The notes beneath the pieces were generated by a model. The model was not told where the DNA came from, did no database searches, and saw only the letters and a list, made by a program, of their open reading frames with translations. Of a stretch of 64,000 nt of DNA, positions 45,477 through 56,136 are shown one piece after another. Position 1 is the stretch's first letter, and every line of letters begins with the position of its first letter. The stretch comes from Chiua virens. Taxonomy: Eukaryota > Basidiomycota > Agaricomycetes > Boletales > Boletaceae. Location of the stretch: assembly GCA_019787685.1 (NCBI GenBank), contig JAHNUO010000007.1:1674001-1738000 (forward strand), given 5' to 3'. Both the position numbers and the translations under genes were made by a program.

Positions 45477-45977
45477 ATGTCTACCGTCACTGACGCCTTC
45501 CACATCGTCCTTCAGAAAGGCAAGTAATCCTCTTACTTGATCACACCACTCACCTACTGATACCACCTCTCCTAGGCATCGAAGGTGGCTTCGCCCCACC
45601 TACCCCCCAACGCCCTCTACACCATCACCCGCAATCCCTCTAGCGACACCTTCACCATCGCCATCCAAATCCGCCCACACGGCAAGCCCGCCCTCAGCAC
45701 GCCCATTACTAAGACGCTCTCCATCGCCGACCACCTCGCCGACCTCGCGCATCTCCAAACTCTTCTGAGCACCCTTCCAACGCAGTACCCCGGCGCACAG
45801 GACTTGTACGGCCGAAACACGAGCATCGTGCAGATGACAGAACCGGGAAACCCGGCAGCGATGGCGGCGTTCCGGGCATTGGGGTCAGTGGCTGGCGCTG
45901 GGGTCCCTTATCCGACTGAGGCGCAGAAGGCGGAGTTCGATGAAGCGATAGAGACTATCGACAAGTTGGCCGGGTGA
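45477..45977 (+). CDS. Small conserved fungal protein, unknown function (apparent one-base frame break)
   Basis: Exon 1 is 45477-45519 (MSTVTDAFHIVLQK), with a GC-AG intron 45520-45575 (donor AG|GCAAGT) and exon 2 45576-45977. The join gives GIEGGFAPPTP, then the frame must lose one C in the run of six at 45603-45608 to continue as NALYTITRNPSSDTF and run to the stop at 45975-45977. The downstream frame is open for about 125 residues and ends FDEAIETIDKLAG. The family is familiar to me as small uncharacterised basidiomycete proteins, but that is recollection, not a search. The extra C is either a consensus error or a real frameshift. Confidence 0.65.
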
Positions 45978-46332
45978 TCGGTCGGACTCGGACACGTATA
46001 TACATCGTCCGTTGAAGTTGGGTTACCTCTTTCGTTGGACATTGCATATCCGAGTAGAGGATGCGAATGTACGAGCATTCGTGGCAAGTGTGATGGTATA
46101 CGATCTTCAAGTCGTATTCAACAAACTTGTCGCAGGTATTATGCATTATGAATTGAATCTACTGGTACTACGTGCATAATCATGACGATAAACGACTGGG
46201 TATCGAGCGCACCTTGCGCATAAATAAGCGATGATCGATGATCGGTAATCTGTATCCTTACATGAGTACCATCCATCCAACAAAATACCACACCGACGAA
46301 CATAAACGAATCATTCCTTTCCGATCCCTTCC
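45978..46332. other. Intergenic region between convergent genes
   Basis: The small plus-strand gene and the minus-strand MFS gene converge here. Only 3' untranslated sequence is expected, and nothing else is seen. Confidence 0.5.
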
Positions 46333-48876
46333 TCAGCCCGCAGCGCCCTCAACTTCGCCGCCCCCTTCCGGATGTCGTGGTACCATCTCTACACTTTCCA
46401 CCGATTTCTCCTCTCCGTTCTCCTTGGCCTTGGCCGCCGCATCCGAATCCTTAATCTTGCTCAAAAACACCGACAACACAGTCCCCACCCCCAACCATGG
46501 GATCAGCGACACAAACCCCCATCGCACCCCATCGCGGAACGCATCCCTCACCACGTCCTGTACCGGCGTCGGTAGCCCATCCAAACTGGTCACCGACGTC
46601 AGTCCGCCCGGATTGTCCAGCAGTGTCGCGACAACTGCGCTATACTCGTCCGGCGTGAGCGTGCTGGCGAGATAGGCAAGTTGCGAAGAGATGTATGACT
46701 TGGCTCGCGCATCAAGTATGGTGAAACATTGGGCGAGGCCGACGGTGCCTCCCAATGTACGGAACTGTCATGGAGAAGAGAAAGAAAAGTGGGGTGATGA
46801 AGGCCATGAACGGAAGGCAGAAACAGATGGACGTACAAAGTTCAGCATGGCGTTCGTGATCGCGATATGGTTCGGCTTCGGTGAAGCGTGCATGGATCGC
46901 GAGCGGGCCTGCAGTCAAACCGACGCCAACCCCCACCATCGCCATGAATCTGTAAAGAGGCTGATCAGCGACGTATGTGGACTGAGAAGAGTTTACGACT
47001 CACCCATTCACCTCCTTTTGTACGTTATTCTGCATGGCCATCTGGATGAGACCCACACCGACCGTCATGATAACGCCCCCAAGCACGATAGGATATTTGG
47101 GCTATGTCAACGTAGGTTAGCATTCGTTGGCACCTCCACCATGCATCAAGATTACCTCACCTGTCTGAACCGCTTGATCAGCCGAATCGACAGCAACGAT
47201 CCGCCTCCCTGGTTACGAAACTACCCGTCAACAACACTAAAACTTGACACGCGAGAAAATACACACGAGTCCCGGTGCGAAATAGAGCAACTGAATACCT
47301 GCTTGAGAAGGCGGAAGCCCAGTGACCACCGTCGCAAAGATGGCCACAAAGTAAAACATGACAAACATGACGATGCCTGAGGTGAACGCCCCATATTGTG
47401 TCACGAGCATGTCGTACGAAGTGAACAACTCGATCGGCAGCATCGGCCGTGCGTGGAAGACACCCTTGGACTTGGTCTGGACGTAGTCAGAATCGCTATT
47501 TCTCTCGGGCGAAAGCAAAGATGATCGTTTCCCGAGGAGAATTTCCCACAGGATACAAAGCACTATCAAGATCGCACCGAGGATGAGGTTGACAATAACC
47601 CGCACGGTCTTCCAGCCATCGTCCGGTCCCCAGTTGAGCGCAAGCAGGATCAAGATTCCACCGCTGACGAACAGAAAGGTCCCAATCCAGTCGATCAAGA
47701 TGAGCTTGGCAACCCAGCTATCCAGGGTGGCCATAGCTGCGTCATGACGACTCTTGCTCGGGGATCCAGCTTCAAGTTTCTCTTGGTCAGGCACAAGAGA
47801 TCGCTTGCGGAGCAGGACAAAACATAGCAACATTCCGAGCACCGTACATGGCAAGCTGGGTGAAGAAAGGAAGATCAACGCTCAACAACAATGAACATCG
47901 TTTTGCGCAAACAAACACCTTACTTGATGGCAAAGACCCAACGAAAGTTGGCCACAACCAAAAATCCACCGATCACAGGTCCCACACTGAACCCGACAGA
48001 ATAGAGTAGAAAGAGTGCAGATTGCTGGAAATTGTTCTGGTTGAGCGATACTGTATCGGACATGATCGTCCGAACGATCTGTAAGTACCGTAGACACAGA
48101 AAAGACCATGTGCAATGCGTGAGTAAACCAGAGCAGAATATAAGAAACTCTATGTTGGCATGACAAGGAAAAAAGTACATACGGTTAGGAGCCCTGCAGC
48201 ACCTATGCCAGCAATACCTCTTCCTATGAGGATCATGGGCATGTTTACGGCACCAGTACTGATCGCACTCCCCGCAAGAAAGAATAGAAACGATAGCTGA
48301 AGCCCGAAATGGCGCCCATAAATGTCGGCAATGGAAGCGAACAATGGGAGGAAGACAGTGGAGGCAAGAAGGTACGCGGTACCGATGTAACCGGCATTAG
48401 CGAAGAGTGAATGAGATCGATTGCGTTGTTCTTTGAAAGATATAACTCACCTTTCGAGTGGGAGTGCATTGAAAACGGACTGTTTGTTTGACATATCGAT
48501 CAGCCGACATTGGATAGACAAAAGGACTTGCCACTCACTGCGATCCGAGTCTGCGCCGTTGCAACGACTAACAAAATGAATGAGCGGAACGTGCTCGTAA
48601 TACCGGGTGCGGGGGTGCACCCGAATAACGTCCATACCTGTATAATCTAGTGTTTCCAGCGTCACAGGAAACAGCAACGCGAGCATCAATTTCCAGTCAA
48701 AAGACTTGCAGATACCAGACTTCGCAGGCGCCTCTGAACAGTAAGAAGTCAGCGTCAGCATGCTAGGGACAAAGGAGAGAGAGGCTTCGATAGATGGGAA
48801 ATGTTGTCGACCTACCTTGACTGCCTGACCGGCCGACTGGTCGAGCATCGTTTTTCCTCCCAAAGGGAAGCTTCAT
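46333..48876 (-). CDS. MFS transporter, drug:H+ antiporter type (multi-exon)
   Basis: A plasma- or vacuolar-membrane exporter is predicted. It starts at 48876 (MKLPFGRKNDARPVG), with several short exons down to the stop at 46333-46335 (end GGEVEGAAG). Family marks include motif A (ADIYGRHFGLQ, about 48310), antiporter motif C (SVGFSVGPVIGGFL, about 47980) followed by NFRWVFAIK, and many hydrophobic helices. One long exon covers 47878-47237 or so. The helices and the central loop (LVPDQEKLEAGSPSKS) fit a 14-helix DHA2-like carrier. The last exon has an extracellular-type loop and a final helix (GFVSLIPWLGVGTVLSVFL). Substrate cannot be inferred. Exon ends were only partly worked out. Confidence 0.85.
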
Positions 48877-51476
48877 GTTTGATATCACCGAGGGTAGAGG
48901 CAGAAGTGATAGCAAGTGGAGGAGCAACGCTTCCTCTAGCTGTATTTATTCAAGACGTATTGGACATCGCGTTGCATTCAGGGTTCCGACGGGCAGTCAC
49001 GATCGAAGCGGCGACAAAATACCACGACCGGCGGTGCATTATGTCCCAGGGAATTGCCATTCCCTTCCACGCAAAGGAAAAAAGAAAAGGGAAAAGAATT
49101 CGAGAAAAAGACGTGTCAGGAACATGGACAGTGCACGGACCGTAGCACAGCCTGCCAGTGGACTGCGTCCCACACACAGGAAGTGTGCAGGCATTCCTCG
49201 TGGGTCATGATCGGTTAATCACTACTGATATGAGTCTGTAATGAGTCTGTGCCTATCAGAGTCCGACATACATTAGGAACTGTCGGCACAAAATGCGACA
49301 AAGGTTGACATTACCGTAGCCGAGAGGGGGTGTCACGGTACTGCGTGGCATGGGAAGATTCGCATGCCCTCCTTGAGTGTGCATTGAACCGATGGAGCGG
49401 CTTCAGGACTTGCTGTGAAATAAACCCTTCCGACGACGTGATCAGACAGTGGAGTGCCAAAAACTGCATGATGCTGTCAAAAACCTGAAACAACCATAAC
49501 TTGTGGCCCGGAAGTTGTCGGAAAACGGAAGTATCCGTGCACTGACCCCGAGCTCGGAGTCGTCGCCGCTCCGTGCTATGCACATTGCACTCGGCGCAGC
49601 ATCAAACTTTGATAATAATGACATTTCTAATAAAAATTCGCGAAGAAGTCGAGGGTGAATACCGCAGTGAGTGACCATTATTATGGCGAATTGAACGCTT
49701 GACGAAAATAGCGACACCCAAATATAAAACGGCGACTGGCATATCATGATGATGGAAGATACCGTCTTCAACTTGTTACACAAGGCTATGATGGCTCACC
49801 TGGATACGTTTTCCATGCACAATCGATATCGGGTGGGCAACGAATCACGATAGATAAGTTCTAGCGCAGAGCTCAGAATCCCATCACCCTACTCTATCCG
49901 AAACAACTATAGTCTATATGCACCTGCCGCCTTTCACGTCGCCTCCGATTCGACGGCTCGGAGTAAACTGGGCGTATTCGATTGCTTAGGCATTCTAGGA
50001 CCTATGGTGCGCACTGAGACTTCAAACCTGTCCTGCCTTTTCTCATCAATTTCAAGTGAGGCCACTTAGACTGTTCATTTCGCTTCGCTAGATAGCTTTC
50101 ATTCTTGAAGTAGGGTCACATTTCAATGGTTAGCATCATTTTTCTCCAGGTCCGTTCGGTCGGTCCAATACAACACCATGTGACAACTGACGTGAAGTGT
50201 GGGTTTTCCAATCGGAATGAGGGCGGGGACGTTTTCTTGCTGATGACACTCAGTGTGGTCCAGTTTTGAATTAAACGGCTGACCTGTAGCCCAAACTCCA
50301 ACGATCCATGGTGCATACAATGACGGCGGGCCGACGATGGGACCAGATGGATGCGAACGCGGAGGCACGAAAGGGCACGAAGAACGATTGGTGACGCGAG
50401 AGGAGGGCGGAGAGAGAGGAGGGCGCAGACAAGAAAGCGGACATAGGAGGAAGAGAAGGAACTGGGGACTTTGAGATTGCGATCCCTCTAGATTCCATCG
50501 ATCGCTGGGTTCTATTTGTTTTGCTAGACGACGTTACCACCTCGTCTTGGTCATCCCCAAGGGACCGTATCGCATTCATCGATGGCACCCACGAGACCAG
50601 TCCTAGTCAACCATTCCTGCGATAGCGTCACACAGCTCACGGAATATCACACAGCCAATATGAAGACCTCGCCCACGCAGAGATGGATTCGTACAAGAAG
50701 AGAACAAGGAACTCACCACCAAGGTCGACAAGGTGAAGATTCATGATGTCAAGAACTGGGACGAGGACTACAGTTACCCGTACAGTCGTATACCTACATT
50801 CGGAGTTGGCTGACCTGGAGTGGAGCTCATCATGGTCAAGAAGGTGGCTCTACCATCTACAAGCCAGGCTACGAAGGAGGCGGCGCGGAAAGCACGGATC
50901 CTTGCAAAGGTAGTACTCCCTTTCGCTTTCACTCCGGAGTATGGCTAACATGACGTCTACGTGCAGGAATCGAAAGATGATTGAATATGGTTTTAGTCAT
51001 TGCACTTGGCTCAGTCCAAGATACACCTGCAGCCTCAACTTCATCAGATGGTTCATGCAATGGCTGGCACGGAGAAACCCAATCTCGAGTACTGGGATGA
51101 TAAAGGGGATGGGACAGGCGAATGGGAAGGATCACAGCCCGACGTGTCTGTCCACGAGTCGTCGACTCTGTAACGTTTATGCGACCAGTACTGTTGTTTT
51201 CTACGCCTGGATCCTGGAATCGTACGTACTACGGTCGGGTTGATATCGACTACGAGTTTTTGATGCAGCGACTTTGACGATGTGCGGGTACGGGCAGGAC
51301 CTCGCGAAGAAGTTGGCGGCCCCTGCGACTGAGATGAAATCAGTGCCGCAAGGAATCTCCGAGTCGTTCGCGAAGATCGGCTGTCCAAGTCAAATGATTG
51401 CAGAGATTACATACTCTTATAAGTGTTACGACATATCCAAGAATGGAAATCGACACCTTGCATTGACTCCACTGTC
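48877..51476. other. Intergenic region with a dispersed repeat
   Basis: No intact gene recognised. It holds the repeat at 50395-50920 related to 44.3-45.0 kb. The last few hundred bases before 51477 should include the AP-1 mu promoter. Confidence 0.5.
50395..50920 (+). repeat. Dispersed repeat / gene relic, copy 3
   Basis: 50395-50490 matches 44911-45000 on the same strand (both contain AGGGCGCAGACAAGAAAG). 50545-50920 matches the reverse complement of 44330-44810. The two blocks therefore have opposite relative orientation in the two places, which implies an inversion in one of them. Confidence 0.6.
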
Positions 51477-53185
51477 ATGGCATCGTTGATTGCCATCCTC
51501 GACCTCAAAGGAAAGCCGCTCATACAACGCGCTTACAAGGACGATGTACAGTCGTCTTACATCGAACGCTTTCTCCCCCTCATACTCGAAATCGAGGAAG
51601 AAGGCCAACAGGTAACACCGTGTTTCTCGAGTCAGGGTGTCAATTACATGCACATTCGACATTCGAACCTCTATCGTACGTGGCATCCCGCGCGATTCCG
51701 TGTGTCGTTCATGCGCACTATTCTCGTCGACAGTCCTCGCGCTATCGAAACGAAACTCGAATGCAGCCGAGATCATCATCTTCTTGCATCGACTGACCCA
51801 AGTCCTCGTGGAATACTTCAAGGAGCTCGAGGAAGAGTCCATACGGGACAACTTTGTGATCATCTATGAACTCATGGACGAGATGATGGATTTCGGGTAT
51901 CCGCAGACGACGGAGAGCAAGATTCTGCAAGAGTGCGTGTGTCCGATGTTGATTGTGTCGTTTGACTGACTGGAATCTAAATGGGTTAGGTATATCACGC
52001 AGGAATCCCACAAGCTCGAGATTCAGGTTCGACCGCCGATGGCGGTGACCAACGCCGTGTCGTGGCGGACGGAAGGGATTCGGTATCGAAAGAACGAGGT
52101 GTTTCTCGATGTTATTGAGAGTGTCAATCTTCTTGTATGTTCCACCTTTTACTTGACGTGCATGCGCGTGGTCAACGTCACCTGTTGTCCTTGCATGATA
52201 GGTAAACTCGAACGGAAACGTTGTTCGATCCGAAATCCTAGGTGCAGTCAAAATGAAATGCTATCTATCTGGCATGCCAGAGCTGAGGTTGGGTCTCAAC
52301 GATAAAGTCATGTTTGAGAGCACGGGTCGCAGTACGTGCTTCAACGTCATCTTTCCCAACACAGTTCATCGATCCGATGTTCGATCCCAGCATCTCGCGG
52401 TAAAGCCATTGAGATGGAAGACGTCAAATTCCATCAATGTGTCCGGCTATCTCGCTTCGAGAACGACCGCACGATATCCTTTATCCCGCCTGACGGCGAG
52501 TTTGAGCTCATGTCTTATCGACTGTCGACGCCGGTGAAGCCACTTATTTGGGTTGAAGCCACTGTGGAGAGTCACAGGGGATCAAGGGTGGAGTATATCG
52601 TGAAATGCAAGGCCCAGTTTAAGAGACGGAGTACGGCGAACAATGTGGAGGTGTGGGTGCCTGTACCGGACGACGCGGACACCCCCAAGTTCAGGGTGAG
52701 TGTTGTCCCAAGATACAGGGATATTGGTGATCGTTTGTATTGGCTAGGCATCCACAGGGAGCGTACAATACGCTCCAGACAAGTCTGCGTTCGTATGGAA
52801 GATCAAGCAACTCGGCGGTGGCCGCGAGTATCTCATGAGAGCGCATTTTGGGCTTCCGAGTGTCAAGAGCGGTGCGTACGTTGCCTTGTCCCGATGAGTG
52901 TTCCCAATGTTGTGTTTTTAGACGCCGACGCGCCGACGCGCCCGCCGCTCACGGTCAAGTTCGAGATTCCGTATTTCACGGTTTCGGGCATTCAAGTGCG
53001 GTACCTTAAAATTGTCGAAAAGAGCGGGTATCAGGCGTTGCCTTGGGTGAGATATATCACGCAGAACGGAGATGACTATAGGTATGTTTGAACGTTTTCT
53101 CGCGGGGGCAGTTGCTGAATGATGGGTGTGCAGCCTTCGGACGGCACAAGAAAAGGGGAGCGCTCCGGTCGTGCAGTCCATGTAG
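51477..53185 (+). CDS. APM1: AP-1 clathrin adaptor complex, mu subunit (437 aa, 8 exons)
   Basis: This is the medium chain of AP-1, which sorts cargo between trans-Golgi and endosomes by binding YxxPhi signals. Exons: 51477-51675, 51734-51932, 51990-52134, 52202-52331, 52391-52695, 52748-52871, 52922-53081, 53134-53185. All introns are 50-67 bp GT-AG, and the joined frame is open for 437 aa, the normal family length. It begins with the longin domain (MASLIAILDLKGKPLI, ...PCFSSQGVNYMHIRHSNLY), then the ELMDEMMDFGYPQTTE and RPPMAVTNAVSWR linker. The mu homology domain follows (EMEDVKFHQCVRL, ...GLPSVKS). It ends with the RYITQNGDDYSLRT motif plus a short divergent tail. Near-universal family motifs make the identity firm. 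Confidence 0.95.
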
Positions 53186-53403
53186 AGTCTTTCACGATTT
53201 TGCGGCCTACATACAATCATTGATTCTGTGGAGTATGGATAAAAGTGACCTCGAAACAGAATACTGGGCATTCCGGCAACGTTCGGGTTTGCACAATGTC
53301 ATCAGAACAAGTCGACCATACAGGAGATTATTATGTACATCCATTGAACGCAGACTACAGTGACACGCCCAGCCAGGCAGGCAAGATCAATGACCCTCAC
53401 AGC
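53186..53403. other. Intergenic region between convergent genes
   Basis: About 218 bp between AP-1 mu (+) and CDC20 (-). No extra feature seen. Confidence 0.5.
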
Positions 53404-55057
53404 TCACCGAATCCCCAGAATTCCTCTCGCACCCCCCTCGTCTTTCTTCCCGACCGACTTCTTCTTGCCCTTGACGTCCCTTGAATCCCAAATGCGCCAA
53501 AACTTGAGGTTCTCATCTCCCTGCGCCCGTCACGAGGACCTCCCCATTGGGCGACAGGGCTGAAAACAACACACGGGAATCGTGTGCGTCACGGATCTCG
53601 AAGAGCTTGGGCGTCAGGGGTCGGGGTCGGGGTCGTCCCGCGTGAGCCAGAAGGCCGTTCCCGAGCTAGTAGCAGGTGGCGGACGCAGACGACGGAGGGG
53701 GGTATCCCCAGCCGATGATGGCGTTGCCTGGAAATCCGTGGGTGCTCACGAGCTCCTTTCGATCGACGCTCCAGTGCACGCCTGTCACCTGGGCGCCAGT
53801 ATGATAGGTGTGCAACCTTGCGCCGGTGTTCATGTTCCAAATGTGTATGCAGGTATCGGAGGTTCCGCCACCGCTTGCCAACAGGGGTGACCACGGGGAG
53901 AATGCGAGGGCCTTGACTGCGGCAGGTGTGGTTTCGTTTTGTCCACTTGGGTGCACCGCGTGAAGCGGAGGCGACAGTCACCGCCACGACCGTCCCAGAG
54001 GTTGACGACATTGTCGTTGCCACCGCTGGCGAGGACGTCGCCGTTGGGACTCCAGCGGAGGCCACAGACCTCACCGGTGTGACCCTGAAGGGTGGCGACG
54101 GCGTGCCTTGGGACGCGGACGTCGTGATGGACGATGGCGCCGTTTGAGTGGACCCGAGGTGGAGATGTGGTTGAACCAGGTGAGACTGGCTACCTGGCCT
54201 GCACTTGTCGCGTCTGAGCTGGGAGCCATCGTGCGGAGTTTCTGAGAGGTGGAGACGTCCCATAGTTCGATGGCACCTGTGCCGAGACCGATACCGATGT
54301 AGGCGCCGTCGCCACTGAAATCGACGCTGGCGACGTAGGTGTCGTCGGGAGCGTCGCCGAGATGGGAGACGATGCCGGTGTTGACAGCCCAGAGGTAGGT
54401 ACTTTCGCCGAGGGCCACGCCGACGACGTTGAGTGCGCTCCATGAGACGAGGTTGAGGTAAAAGTCATCGACCATGCCCGGTGCGTCGAGGACACGCTCT
54501 GGGGTTGTGGGCACGCGTCGAGACTTTGTAGAAGCGGTGCCGTTGGAGGAGGGGAGAGCGTCGCGGGCGTAGAGGGGACGTGCGAGGTTGCGCTGGGTGG
54601 AGAGGAAGTTGGAGGAGGAGGAGGCGGGGGGAGGTTCGTGATAGGCGAGAACGCGCTTGTTGAGGGGGACACCGGTGGCATTGGCGAGACGAGCGGTGTG
54701 TCCTGGGGATGGATTAGCTGTGGCAGTGTTTGGACCCGAGAGGGCAGCGTCTTCGCGTGCGGTGATGAAACGATCTGGGTGTGTAGACGAATGAGAGAGG
54801 GTGCGTTCGCGGGTGGAAGGGGTAGAACGGGAGCGTTTTAACTCGGGACGGTAATCGAGCGAGACGACGTCGAGACGCGACTCGATGGCACCTTTCCGAA
54901 TGACACCTGTAGGAAGACAAGTGGTACGTTTTACGGGGGAAACAGCGAGAAATGGATTTGGAGATTCGATCGATACAGCATTGAATTGAGAGAGAATCGA
55001 CGGCGTCAAAGGCGTCTTTGCATCGCTGCGAGACCGAAATCGAGTCGGTGTCTTCAT
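53404..55057 (-). CDS. CDC20: CDC20/Fizzy-type APC/C activator, WD40 (frame broken in this sequence)
   Basis: This activator recruits substrates to the anaphase-promoting complex. It starts at 55057 (MKTPTRFRSRSDAKTP). A C-box-like DRFITAR lies near residue 95, then KRVLAYHEPPP, then the entry to the propeller (ERVLDAPGMVDDFYLNLVSW). WD40 repeats follow, with SNGAIVHHDVRV, WSPNGDVLASGGNDN and IWNMNTG. The HHDV signature favours Cdc20 over Cdh1. The last frame ends ILGIR, the conserved Ile-Arg tail that docks on APC/C, with its stop at 53404-53406. The frame changes near 54148-54156, 53945-53962 and 53516-53522, and a TAG lies at 53666-53668. As CDC20 is normally essential, these may be sequence errors; otherwise this is a decayed paralogue. 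Confidence 0.85.
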
Positions 55058-55162
55058 CGATCCAATGATCCAATCACATTCATACACTTTTTATGTTACA
55101 AGTCACGTGATGAAGTCAGCCTCTGTCGATTCAAAAAGACACGGAAGAGATAAATCAAGACC
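55058..55162. promoter_or_regulatory. Short divergent promoter
   Basis: Only about 105 bp separate the start codons of CDC20 (-) and the membrane protein gene (+), so the two probably share a bidirectional promoter. It contains TCACGTGA, a perfect E-box-like palindrome, near 55102. Confidence 0.5.
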
Positions 55163-56092
55163 ATGTTTCGACTACACACACTCCTTTCGTTCGTCATGCA
55201 TGCCATCGCGAGGCCAGTCGACGATGACGACGACGACGACGACGACGATTGTTGGTCGACCACGGTCTCTCCCTCGGCGGTCATACTCGCACAACCACCC
55301 ACCCCACGGCCGTCCCCGTCCCAGATCCCACATGCGACGCTCCCCATACCACATCGCGACCAGACACCCGTCATCCTCGGCAGTGTCTTTGGGGTTTTCA
55401 TCGCCCTCGTCGTCTTTGTCCTGGCCACGCGTTACGTCATCCGCCGTCGACGCGATCCCTTCAAGGACCCGAGATTTCAGTTACGACCAAGCAAGAGGCG
55501 TCTTTCCGACGAATCCTGGGTCTCGCCTACACTCTCCGACATCGCATCCCCGCCGTCGCAGGATCTCGACGTCGACACCGAGTTTGGAAACCGACCTGTG
55601 CGCGTCCCTCCGCCGGCCTACATCGCTCCGATCTCGCCCTCGCCCTCCACAGAACCACTCACCTCGTCGCCACGTCTCTCCCGTCTGCTCTCCTCCACTT
55701 TTCGGGATTCTTGCCAAGTCGACTCGCCGGCACGACCCAGCACCGCATACTTGTCCTGTACCGCGTCTCTCCGTTTCGCAGGCACCCGTTCCAGAGCCGA
55801 CGTTTACGAACCACACGCGCGAGACACCATTTCTACAACGACGACAGCGGATCCCGATACTGTCACGCCTTCTGCGAGTGCATCCACCCTGCAGCCAGCA
55901 CCGGTCTTGAAACTGCGCATGTCCGACGCGAGTGAGCACGCCCGATACCGCCTACGCGAGATGGAACGCCAGCATGAACGCCAGCTTGTAAAGGAGCGGT
56001 TCAGCACAGAGTCCGTGACGAGCATGGACGACGAACGACGCGAGTTCAGGTTGAGAGATTCAGAGACCGTGTTGCGCGAGATTGGTTGGTAG
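55163..56092 (+). CDS. Single-pass membrane protein with poly-Asp ectodomain, unknown function (309 aa)
   Basis: Not recognised. It is intronless. It opens with a signal peptide (MFRLHTLLSFVMHAIARP), directly followed by a run of ten Asp and a short Pro-rich segment. Then comes one strong membrane helix (VILGSVFGVFIALVVFVLA, about residues 73-91) with a basic stop-transfer RRRR. This gives a short extracellular part and a cytoplasmic tail of about 210 residues. The tail is Ser/Pro-rich, with a charged helical end (REMERQHERQLVKERF). The topology resembles small fungal surface or sensor-like proteins, but no domain supports a role. Its stop is only 44 bp before the CSE1 start. Confidence 0.78.
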   Translation: MFRLHTLLSFVMHAIARPVDDDDDDDDDDCWSTTVSPSAVILAQPPTPRPSPSQIPHATLPIPHRDQTPVILGSVFGVFIALVVFVLATRYVIRRRRDPFKDPRFQLRPSKRRLSDESWVSPTLSDIASPPSQDLDVDTEFGNRPVRVPPPAYIAPISPSPSTEPLTSSPRLSRLLSSTFRDSCQVDSPARPSTAYLSCTASLRFAGTRSRADVYEPHARDTISTTTTADPDTVTPSASASTLQPAPVLKLRMSDASEHARYRLREMERQHERQLVKERFSTESVTSMDDERREFRLRDSETVLREIGW

Positions 56093-56136
56093 ATGTAATT
56101 AGTAACAAACAAGCCTTGTCCCTTTCAACGCAAACC

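Noticed and set aside
40022..48876. Secondary-metabolite cluster (O-methyltransferase plus MFS exporter)
   Set aside because: No synthase, P450 or regulator lies nearby, several kb and a conserved unrelated gene separate the two, and a co-function cannot be supported.
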